DNA of 59,702 nt from Asterionellopsis glacialis (Eukaryota > Bacillariophyta > Plagiogrammaphyceae > Rhaphoneidales > Asterionellopsidaceae), in contig WKLE02004436.1 in assembly GCA_014885115.2 (NCBI GenBank), forward strand, positions 1 through 59,702. Direction: 5' to 3'. This document shows, piece after piece, positions 41,801-49,707 of this stretch. Under the pieces are notes generated by a model, which was not told the DNA's origin, did no database searches, and saw nothing but the letters and a program-made list of their open reading frames with translations. Made by a program: the position numbers and the translations under genes. Numbering within the stretch: position 1 is the stretch's first letter; the number at the start of each line of letters is the position of its first letter.

Positions 41801-42306
41801 TACAACCAGGAACAACCCCCTCACCATTATCGGATATGAGGACTCGTACAGCGAGTTCTGCTGAGAGTGAGACGGATACATTTGAACACCATTTGGGTAC
41901 ACGAATTGGATTTCATGATCCATTTGAAAAAGCATATGTTCAACCATCGCTTCGGGCAAATCCACGAGCCAAACCCGAACAGCCATTTCCACCTAATCAA
42001 CTTGGTAGAGAAGAAGCTTTGATGGGACATCATTCCAATTATGCAGGGGGCGGTGACACGAATGGACTTGACAATAGCTTTGGTAACATCAGTAATGATG
42101 TTTGTGATAGTGGTGCAACTGTAAGACTTAAAGCCTTGAATCAACAAGAGCGACGTCTCATCAATCGATGGTGGAGTGATCAACTACAACGTTGTGGAAA
42201 ACAAGATTTAATACCAATCTTAATGGGACAAGAGTGCGGAACCTTACGAATTGGAACAAGAACGAACCTTGTGGAATTAAATCCTCGTCAAGGTGAATCA
42301 GTCTAG
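38809..42306 (+). CDS. OSCA/CSC1-family (DUF221) mechanosensitive cation channel
   Basis: 1165 residues, single exon. N-terminal membrane helices (about 95-125, 195-215, 235-270) are followed by the cytosolic RRM-like domain opened by RSVLVTNIPRHLR (about 285) and a long coiled-coil/linker (340-600). The 7TM RSN1-type domain follows, about 630-950 (APEPRDILWENIYVSKG, the pore-region segments, LLPPLFILIGKAEGMLSFS, GMELVRTMS). OSCA/CSC1/TMEM63 proteins open on membrane tension or hyperosmotic shock and pass Ca and other cations. The C-terminal 200 residues are Gln/Ser/Pro-rich and disordered. Likely plasma membrane and osmosensing; regulation not seen. Confidence 0.92.
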   Translation: MATIPTQYENDPLPFQLPQWMFDLHEYRKNLILTHLEPIVVKYFGPLEEERQNETITDNNLMMMDSYGNTDHVDFQHRRLGFLPSYVEDVGSFHESSMSFASLAMLVMVMSCLFLVFVSCFYHNQKTSPLFISPRRHRLPKLVPPPLPVDGFFSWVRVCFFLDDEEIINRVGYDSLIFLRFHRLALRCIVKMSLFSFVVIIPLNFTGGGHANASDLKGYVGSLLFTDFLRFTMANVSGGSPRLWVHCFAAYLLTGIVVRELLIEYEAFNAIRHRYLLSREPHLRSVLVTNIPRHLRAPGKIDNYFRHVYPNAVKSVTMCQNLIRLESLIKQRTDMLAIIERQVLLLCRSEKRKLFQYSRIESCTSNLMSCGCLEDLGVIDGTQERLTRLYSRLEELNDEIEQEQRRRRRVMKRLDKMEAWDGRRDIDYLLASPFLTDDPKQRQILGLGNEGNQYLPPTIGAPRKSDGSLHDMVNSTTGDSSSHVTFAESVQQHPSQLQSNGPVLRSQSPTPSMMPDVSVPVTDNEGDGIMKGDDSSKRKSKKPFQRAKQAIRRYSRLAREVTFFGRRMESNAPQPSDLGRAHIEAHTNEVTDKAFVTMNTFTASTIAIQSMHSSRPGSMQVATAPEPRDILWENIYVSKGAHRTRSYVGEALVLLIIGFYVLPMAIISLLVSESALVSSSPRLAQLAEASAFFYSAIAVVQPLCIVSLQQLLPPLFILIGKAEGMLSFSGVQQRAFSRYFLFQVINVFLVTTIAGSIFDTIAIIVENPEAAFEMLGNSLPRLSSFFITLVTIKTFVGLGMELVRTMSIVQASLRYILFPNSTLRAQRSVRLGMRAIDDPGWFAFHKILAQDMLVVVISVVFAVVAPLVLLPCAVFCLFSRIMWTHHHLYVYESVFETGGQFWPKIFRRFVFGLIIAQMTITGQFILKEARHEAYATIALMFLTYFFLRSTRARYDPSSSTLPLEVATIMDISIAQEKEEAMRRQNQQYQQQMSSSPTIQPGTTPSPLSDMRTRTASSAESETDTFEHHLGTRIGFHDPFEKAYVQPSLRANPRAKPEQPFPPNQLGREEALMGHHSNYAGGGDTNGLDNSFGNISNDVCDSGATVRLKALNQQERRLINRWWSDQLQRCGKQDLIPILMGQECGTLRIGTRTNLVELNPRQGESV

Positions 42307-42978
42307 AAAAAGAAACAAACATAATATTTAAAAAAATATTCTACACGTAGACTCTACTAACCAGTCAAACTTGAAAAGGAACGAATAAATCCTTTTTTGT
42401 CATGACACTCTATATCTGGAAGATACTATAGCAAGAGGAACCTACTACTTGTAGATTGCTAGATTATTGCAATCAATGTACCAACATTCATTATTTCGTA
42501 GTTAAAGTAAAAGTTAGCACGTGTGAGTACAACAAAGTCGAGTTAATATTCTGTGAACAGAAAAAAGTGTAGTACTTTAGTTATTATGCTGAGATCAAAA
42601 TGCCGTGTGTGAATGTGGGTCAGAAACAATTACAAAGAATAATATTTGGATAGAGTAATGTTATTTGTTATTTTGCACTTTGGTATTAGAAATGTGTGCT
42701 GTAATCCATTCAATATCATGCTGTAGAATTCATTTTCGCAGGACTTTACCCCCTCCCTAGGATTTCTATTACTTCTAATTCTTGATTGCTAGGAAGTGGT
42801 GTCTTCGTATCAGCGTTCCATGTTCTGCGCAGGATACTGCGCAGAACAATTTTTTGGTTCAGTCATACCAGAGCACGAAACATGATGTTCAAATTTTTCA
42901 TCCTTGACCGCAAAATGACGCGAGACACGCGGTCGATCAATCTAAAATAATCATCAATCATCTTCCAGTTGCTTCACA
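42307..42978. other. Intergenic region with a strong hairpin
   Basis: About 670 bp. An 11-bp perfect stem with a GATA loop lies at 42822-42847 followed by a T run. Nothing else seen. Confidence 0.5.
42822..42847. repeat. Perfect 11-bp inverted repeat with T-run
   Basis: GTTCTGCGCAG (42822-42832), loop GATA, CTGCGCAGAAC (42837-42847), then AATTTTTT. It lies about 130 bp before the helicase ATG, probably in its promoter or 5' UTR. Confidence 0.8.
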
Positions 42979-45900
42979 ATGGCATCATTGATAAAGGGAG
43001 GCGGACGTGCGACTCTTTCGGAGGAAAACGTGAACCGCATTGTGGATCTATTGCGCTTACTTCGTGACCCAGTCAATCCTCTTCGACCTCGAGAACAACT
43101 ACTGTCGCCTACGACTGCCGATGCTGGTCACGAAACGAAAGAACAACAGTCCAAAGAATCATTATCTGATCATGAACTCAAGAGAGAGCGTAAACGTTTT
43201 TTGAAACGTTTGGTGGAACAATACGAACGTGCTGAGTTGCAAAAGAAGATAAATGGTATTGGCCCCACCAGTAGAACGGCAGCTCCTTTATCCTCATCAT
43301 CGTCCACTCCTGAACCGTCAAATAGGACTACCTCGTCGTCATTGTCGGCAGGAGATATCGCTACTAAAGCTCAGACATTAAGTATTTCAGATCTATCATC
43401 GACTGATGCAGAATTATTATCTGGCAACGTTAGAATCACATTAGTTGAAGCAATATATCCCAAAAATAAGGACGACGGCGGCGGCAGTAGCAAAAAGTCG
43501 AAGAAGAAAAGTAAAGATGATAAAAAGGAACATAAAAAGGACCAAAAAAAGACAGAATCTTCATCTAAAAAGAAGAAATCATCTACCTCTTGGAAGGAGG
43601 GGAATTCTCGAAAGACAATCGTATTCGATCGATCAGCAAGCATTAAGGAGTTGATGAAAGAAGCCAAGAACAAATTAAATATGAAAAAGCCAACTCGATT
43701 GTTCTTTGTTAATAGCAGAAACAAAATGGAGATAGATCTGACTACAAATCTAGCTGGATTGGAAGATGGAGCTGTTGTATATGCAACAAGCCATATAGTC
43801 AAGGTGGATGACGATGAGAAGAAGGAAGACGGTGTAGTCGCGGACGAAACAGCGATAAAGGAAGAAGAAGTTGATTTGATTGACCCTCTCGATGCCGTGA
43901 AGGAGGCATATGCTAAACGAAAAAGACTCAAATCACACAGTAGAAATTTGCAACGGAGCAATGGAGATCACGAAAAAAGGTTATCAAAGAAAGGAGCTTG
44001 TGAGCACCCCATCTTTGCCAATCATTTGGACAATCTTGAGCCTCTGTCACCTTCTCGCGCTACATTACCAGCATCTGCCTTCAGGACAAAAGTTCTCGAA
44101 TCTCTCGACACGTCTCGTGTTGTTGTCATTTGTGGTGCTACCGGCTGTGGGAAAAGCACTCAAATAAGTCAATTCATTTTGGAGGGAATGACAGCAGCAG
44201 GCAGATCAGATGATGCGCATATAATTGTTACGCAACCTCGCCGAGTGGCCGCCATTTCCCTTGCAGAGAGAGTTGCAAATGAACGCAACTCACCGCCTCC
44301 GGGATCTCGTGGTTCTGTAGTCGGGTACAATGTTCGTTTGGCTCGTCGTGTATCTGATGATGCCCAAATTGTTTACTGTACCGTGGGTATCTTGCTCAGA
44401 ATGCTGGTGAATCCATCCGAAGTTGATGAAGTTGAGTTATGCCCTTCTTCCGGCGAGAACCAAGAAGACCGCAAAGAGTCGACTCGATTGGCATCTGTTT
44501 CGCATATCATTATCGACGAAGTCCACGAAAGAGATCTGAATACAGATTTTGCATTGACTCTTCTTCGACCATTGCTTGCGCAGAATAAGTATATTCGTAT
44601 TGTCCTGATGAGTGCAACTGCGAGTGCGTCTCTCTTCGTAAACTACTTTCGTAGCTCGCGCCTAGGCATTGATCCGCTAGTTCTTTCAATTCCTGGCCGG
44701 ACATTTCCCGTAACTCATAAGTATTTGACTGATTGCGAACAGTTTGCAGGGGCGAGATTGTGTGGGTGGAAGGACCAAGTTGAGAAGGAATGTACAAGAA
44801 ATAGTCAAGGTGGTGAAGACGGAATTGAACTCTCTCCACGAGCCACCGCGCGGATCGACAATGATTTTATTTGCAGGCTAATTGTTGCAATTGTTGGTAA
44901 GCAGCAGCAGGATGGTCACCTAACTGCCGATGTTGCTGCTGGATCGAATGGATTTCGAGACACAGGTGCAATTTTAGTGTTCTTACCAGGAAAAGGAGAG
45001 ATCGAATCTCTCGCAAGGACATTGCGAGACGACCCTTTCGTCGGCGACATTCGTTTGTGCAATATTCTCAAGCTTCACTCGACTGTACCAGCATCGGAGC
45101 AACGCCAAGTTTTTATGAAGGCGAAGGTGGGAACTGTCAAGATTATCCTTTCTACCAATGTCGCTGAAACTAGTGTGACGGTACCAGATGTCTCAGAGAT
45201 TATCGACTCGGGCAGAGTGAAGGAAAGTCGCTTCAATTCATCAAGCAGAATCAAAGAGTTGGTGACAGTATGGACAAGTCAGGCATCTACAACACAAAGA
45301 GCGGGCCGAGCGGGAAGGACTGCGCCTGGTGTATGCTGGAAGCTTTATTCCGAACAATTCTGCGTCGAACATATGCCGCATCGAACATCTCCTGAAATCG
45401 TTAGGACGCCATTGGATGAGCTTATTCTGCAGTGCTGTCTCTTAAATGAGCAGCATAGTGGAAGTGGTGGCAGTATGAATAGACCTAAGGGCTGCAATGT
45501 GGTCAAGTTTCTTGAACAAGCACCCGAACCACCTCCTATTGATGGCATTATGCACGCTTGCGAACATTTGTTGGAAGTAGGGGGACTTGATCTGATTGCG
45601 ACTGAGCCTGATCATATTCTGAGACTGACACCTCTTGGCTTCCATTTAAGTCACATGCCGCTTGATGCAAAGGTGGCAAAATGTCTAGTTGTTGGTTGTA
45701 TTCTTGAATGTATCGAACCAGCGCTTACAATTGCTGCATCACTGTCTCATACCAAGTCAATATGGCTCCCATATCTACCAGGCTCTCAGGCAAGCAAAAA
45801 AGAGACTCGCGAGGTTCAGGAGCGACTGGTTGAAGGAGGTTTCGGAGGGAAGAATTGGCGAGGGGGCACGGTCAAGGGCGACCTCATTGGAGTCATTGCG

Positions 45901-46638
45901 GCCTTCAATGGTTGGTCCGCCTGCGACAAGGAGAAAGATCGCCGCAGATTTGCATCAAAGCACGGTCTTGATCACAATGTGTTGCGAGATCTGCAAAACT
46001 TGCGATCTCAATTCTGCGACGCTCTTATCGATGCCGGCTTTTTGGATAGCCGAAACAAATCAAGCTGGGATAGCTCACATGACGATGCCCTTTTTACTAG
46101 CTGCTGCCTAGTCGCCGGGCTTTATCCCAACATCTCAACTTTGATGCGTCCTCAGAAGGGCCGTGGCAAGCTTCGTGGAGGCCGTCTCATCACCAAAGAC
46201 GGCGACATGTGCAAGGCTAGCTCAAGTAGCTTTCAAGCCAATCGTCTATGGAACGCCAGCAGTGACGGTCGAGACGCATATGCCGTATATCATGAAAAAC
46301 ATCGCACTGTTGGAACGGTTGGTGTTGATGCCAAAGCTAATGCGCAAATTGATGTTTATTTGAATGAGATCAATTTTGTGTCTCGCTTCGCCCTTTTACT
46401 CTTCGCCGGCAATATCGAGACACGTGACAATGCTATTATTCTGGACGGTTGGTTGAAATTCAAAGTAGGCGAAAAAGCTAGAACAGGAGCGATTCTCATC
46501 ATAGAACTTCGTAAGGAACTTGACATGATCATGACGAAGCGCGTTATGAGGGGCGATGTCCCAAGTAAGAAGGTAGTCGAAGAATGCCAGGAAATTATGT
46601 GCGTCATTCGTAAATTGCTGGAAGATGAGAGCTGCTAG
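42979..46638 (+). CDS. DEAH/DEVH-box RNA helicase, DHX29/36/57-like, with ubiquitin-like N-terminal domain
   Basis: 1219 residues. Helicase motifs in order: GATGCGKST (386-394), TQPRRVAAISLAERVA, DEVH (513-516), MSAT, the STNVAETSVTVPDV region and QRAGRAGR. HA2/ratchet and OB-fold domains follow (LIGVIAAFNGW, LRSQF, GLYPNIS.LMRPQKGRGKLRGG). This is the DHX (DExH) family, which remodels RNA or RNP using ATP. The N-terminal third has an RK-rich tract (KKSKKKSKDDKKEHKK), and a segment at about 210-265 (KTIVFDRSASIKELMKEAKN..VVYATSH) looks like a ubiquitin/DCX-type beta-grasp fold. That assignment is tentative. Ribosomal or mRNA role is likely but cannot be chosen from sequence. Confidence 0.92.
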   Translation: MASLIKGGGRATLSEENVNRIVDLLRLLRDPVNPLRPREQLLSPTTADAGHETKEQQSKESLSDHELKRERKRFLKRLVEQYERAELQKKINGIGPTSRTAAPLSSSSSTPEPSNRTTSSSLSAGDIATKAQTLSISDLSSTDAELLSGNVRITLVEAIYPKNKDDGGGSSKKSKKKSKDDKKEHKKDQKKTESSSKKKKSSTSWKEGNSRKTIVFDRSASIKELMKEAKNKLNMKKPTRLFFVNSRNKMEIDLTTNLAGLEDGAVVYATSHIVKVDDDEKKEDGVVADETAIKEEEVDLIDPLDAVKEAYAKRKRLKSHSRNLQRSNGDHEKRLSKKGACEHPIFANHLDNLEPLSPSRATLPASAFRTKVLESLDTSRVVVICGATGCGKSTQISQFILEGMTAAGRSDDAHIIVTQPRRVAAISLAERVANERNSPPPGSRGSVVGYNVRLARRVSDDAQIVYCTVGILLRMLVNPSEVDEVELCPSSGENQEDRKESTRLASVSHIIIDEVHERDLNTDFALTLLRPLLAQNKYIRIVLMSATASASLFVNYFRSSRLGIDPLVLSIPGRTFPVTHKYLTDCEQFAGARLCGWKDQVEKECTRNSQGGEDGIELSPRATARIDNDFICRLIVAIVGKQQQDGHLTADVAAGSNGFRDTGAILVFLPGKGEIESLARTLRDDPFVGDIRLCNILKLHSTVPASEQRQVFMKAKVGTVKIILSTNVAETSVTVPDVSEIIDSGRVKESRFNSSSRIKELVTVWTSQASTTQRAGRAGRTAPGVCWKLYSEQFCVEHMPHRTSPEIVRTPLDELILQCCLLNEQHSGSGGSMNRPKGCNVVKFLEQAPEPPPIDGIMHACEHLLEVGGLDLIATEPDHILRLTPLGFHLSHMPLDAKVAKCLVVGCILECIEPALTIAASLSHTKSIWLPYLPGSQASKKETREVQERLVEGGFGGKNWRGGTVKGDLIGVIAAFNGWSACDKEKDRRRFASKHGLDHNVLRDLQNLRSQFCDALIDAGFLDSRNKSSWDSSHDDALFTSCCLVAGLYPNISTLMRPQKGRGKLRGGRLITKDGDMCKASSSSFQANRLWNASSDGRDAYAVYHEKHRTVGTVGVDAKANAQIDVYLNEINFVSRFALLLFAGNIETRDNAIILDGWLKFKVGEKARTGAILIIELRKELDMIMTKRVMRGDVPSKKVVEECQEIMCVIRKLLEDESC

Positions 46639-47283
46639 AAAAAAAAATCTATATCTATCTATCAAGAAGTGTGCACATGTGCTCATGTTCCTTCATGTTT
46701 CTGGAGAGGCAAGATGTTGTAAACTAAGTCTTGTTAGGATTTTTTTGGCTAGCCTTCAATTTACAAAACAAAGTATCAAGTTTTGCGTGTAACGAGTATT
46801 TTGAGTATGTTCGACACCCAAAAGGGAGGACCCGTCATGAGTGATTTACAAGGAATGACAACGAAGCGTTGCAAATGCGAATATGAATTATGTCGAAACA
46901 TCCCAATATGTTGGTCAGTATTTCGGTGAAACGACTAGAAAATCCACAATGAAATAGTTTAAAATCGAGTCTTGCTATAACAAATCTAAAACTAAATTTA
47001 CGAACTTTGACTGCAATATGTAACCTGCGGCATATAGTATCGGGATGCACGCTTTCGGCCATGAGTATTAGAACAAACGATGTATAGATATTGCGCGATG
47101 TCTTACTGCAATCCGGTGATATGCAAGGTACCATGCGAGATGCAATTCTGCTAAGTAAGGTACTTATATGTAGACTCCCTAAGCTTCGCCGTAACTAAAT
47201 GAAGCGATGGATATTTACACTATGAAAAATGAAGATGCCAATGAGTCCAGTCTGGTGGCTGAATCCGAGAACCCTTGAGGCAT
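46639..47283. other. Convergent intergenic region
   Basis: About 645 bp of 3' flanks; nothing seen beyond short spurious frames. Confidence 0.5.
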
Positions 47284-48577
47284 TTAAGTAGAGCAACATC
47301 CACCATTTGAAGAAACCCCGAACCACATGGTATTCACATAGTCTGTCGTCCAGTAAAGAAGGATGAGAAAAGCACTAACCGTAGCAAAGTAGAGGTTATT
47401 CACGAACTGCCCAGGTCCATTCTCAAACGTGATGACGCCGAGACCGACACAGTAGAGAATAAAGCAAATGCAAACTCCTCCCATCTCTACCATTTTGGGA
47501 AACTTGTCCGATTCAGAAAGGACAACTGCTGGGAGAGTAAGAAGAAAACCAAAAACTCCAACAAAGACGGCAAAAGCCGTACGCCTGCAGCCTTCTTTGA
47601 AATCACCTGGTGCATCGCTGCATCCTCCAAGATATTTCAAAGCATCATTTAAGTCGTGGTAGGCGACACTTGCAGACCACATTAGAACAAAACTAGCTAG
47701 CAAAAGGATATACCAGAATATCGTGTTGCGAGTCATTCCTGAGTAATCCTCGTTAATTTTACTTCGAACTTCGTGAATATAGGAAGAGCATAAGTATAGA
47801 CACGTCAAAAGTGCACCCCATGCTGAAAAATAAAGGTGGGCAAAGTATGGATTCGCAACGCTTACGAATTGGCTGTCTTGGCCGATCGTGTTTTCATTAT
47901 CCATGAGAACAGGTAAGACAGCAGACCAGAGAGCTAGGCATAATAATGCAACGACACCTTCGATGACTTTTGTCACATAATATTTCTTCATCACAAAGTG
48001 AGCTGCGACAGAAAAGAAAGATATGATCATGACGAGGCTTGTTCCGCCCTTTGCAGCAAAAAGATGAATACATCAGCGGTATCTATTAGACTCGTAAGAA
48101 AATTGAGGAATGACATCGTTTGGTCTTTCAACTTACAGATATCCACCTTTCATCAGAGTCCATGTCATCCGTGTCATTTGACATAGAAGAGTCCGTGTCA
48201 TTTGACATAGAAAAGTCCGTGTCATTTGACGTAGAAATAAGATCAATAGGATCACCAAGTCTGCGATACCATACATCCTCCTTCATATCAAACCACTTCT
48301 CGTTGGAGGCGAGAACAATAGCAGACAAAACTGTAAGAAGGACCCATCCAAAGAAGCGTTTGGGAATATCAGTATCAGTTTCATCTTCGGCTTCATTTTT
48401 GATGTTTGTGCCTGGTGTGTCTTCTTGCGATTTAAGAGGCGGCTCGACCCTTGTGATTTGAGGTGCCTTAGTATTAGCGCCAGCTTCGACACCAACTTCA
48501 TAATTAATCTGATCTAGAGTCGGCGCCTGCGCAATAGGTTCATCCTCAATCTTGATTTTTGTGGCAATGCCATACAT
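47284..48577 (-). CDS. Multi-pass membrane protein of unknown function, two exons
   Basis: Exon 1 is 48577-48137, intron 48049-48136 (88 bp; donor TCT|GTAAGT, acceptor CAAAG|GGC, phase 0), exon 2 48048-47284; product 401 residues. Exon 1 codes an acidic N-terminal tail (about 1-75), a first hydrophobic segment (RFFGWVLLTVLSAIVLAS) and a loop with three SxSNDTD units. Each N-D-T is an N-glycosylation sequon, which suggests a lumenal or extracellular loop. Exon 2 codes seven further hydrophobic segments with a Cys-containing loop (GGCSDAPGDFKEGC). No family recognised; the four-helix spacing is somewhat MARVEL-like, but that is only an impression. No catalytic motif seen. Confidence 0.78.
48169..48240 (-). 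repeat. 24-bp tandem repeat coding SNDTD units
   Basis: GTCCGTGTCATTTGACATAG plus AAGA (plus-strand view) occurs three times with minor changes. It codes the SMSNDTD repeats in exon 1 of the membrane protein; an in-phase repeat, so copy number could vary without breaking the frame. Confidence 0.85.
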
Positions 48578-49707
48578 TGTTAATGGATTCTGCTGTGTTT
48601 AACTTTTCAAATTAGAAATATAAACAAATGTGATCTTTTTCCAAAATTGTAGAAGTTTGTTAGAAAAGAAGTTTACAAGAACGAAGAAAAGAAATCAGGA
48701 GTGTGTCAATAATACAGATTCAATCACGTTCAGAATACGAAGGTTTCGATTAGAACTTACAGAGCTGTGTTTCGAACGTTAAATCTTGCAAAAATTGTTT
48801 AGGCTTGCTACTGTCTTTCCATGCAACCAATCTATTTCCGTTTTCCTGTTATGAGGCTCGACAAATGGTTCACTATTTTGATTTGTGGGCGAGATAAAGT
48901 CCTTTTGCAATTTGAAATGAAAATATGAGAACTCTGTGAATTGTTACTCTTTCCTATTTTTCAATCGTATTTGTTCAAAGAAGCTTGTTGAAGTCAAAAA
49001 CGAGAACTCCTGTCCTGGAAGCATTTTTTTTCCCAAAAAAATCTTTGGTTTTTCTAAGCAAAAGCAAGGGAAGGCATGATTCATGTCGTTGTGACATGTG
49101 CATAGCAATGTTGTGATCAGCTTGTTTGGAGCAAGAAGAGTAGGTCCTAGTCCTCTCTGAAGTAGAGTGTCACTATTGCTTCAATAAGACATGTCGTTAG
49201 GAATGATCTCTCTAGAGTTCTCTCTAGGACTACGAGTACTTAGTCCTCTAGTTGGTAAGGTACTTAGGGAGAAGGGCAATACTATTGGTCACACGACTTG
49301 TACGACTGGAACGTGACAAGTACTTTGGACAAAAATTTTACTTGAGGATGAACTTTTGTTATGTAGGAATAATCCTACTTGGGCACCACCTTTTTCGCTT
49401 TCTCGCTTCAAAACTCGGGTCGGGGTTGAGCTGATAGCCCGCCGCCGCTCTAGCGGCAATCTAATGGAACAGGCTCTATCCACGGGATTACAGCAACAAC
49501 TCGTATTGATCAAGTTGCTGGCTATAAAGCGGCACGATTACTGGATCCTAGGCAGGCAAGATATGCGAAATTTGATTTTTAACCCACCGAGCCAGAAGAT
49601 TCAGAGAATTTCGCATTCGTGAGGTGTTATATGATGTATTAGTACCTGTCGGTTTATGTATTAAATCTATTTTGACCTATAAAGAAAGTAGTGTCGCGTA
49701 ATCTCTA
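48578..49707. other. Intergenic region
   Basis: About 1.13 kb. GAGAACTC occurs at 48927-48934 and 49002-49009, upstream of the membrane-protein gene. A patch at 49140-49265 is rich in CTCTAG/TAGTCC direct and inverted copies. No credible gene. Confidence 0.45.

Noticed and set aside
43371..43961. 196-codon minus-strand frame inside the helicase gene
   Set aside because: Antisense shadow of the Lys/Ser-rich coding stretch.
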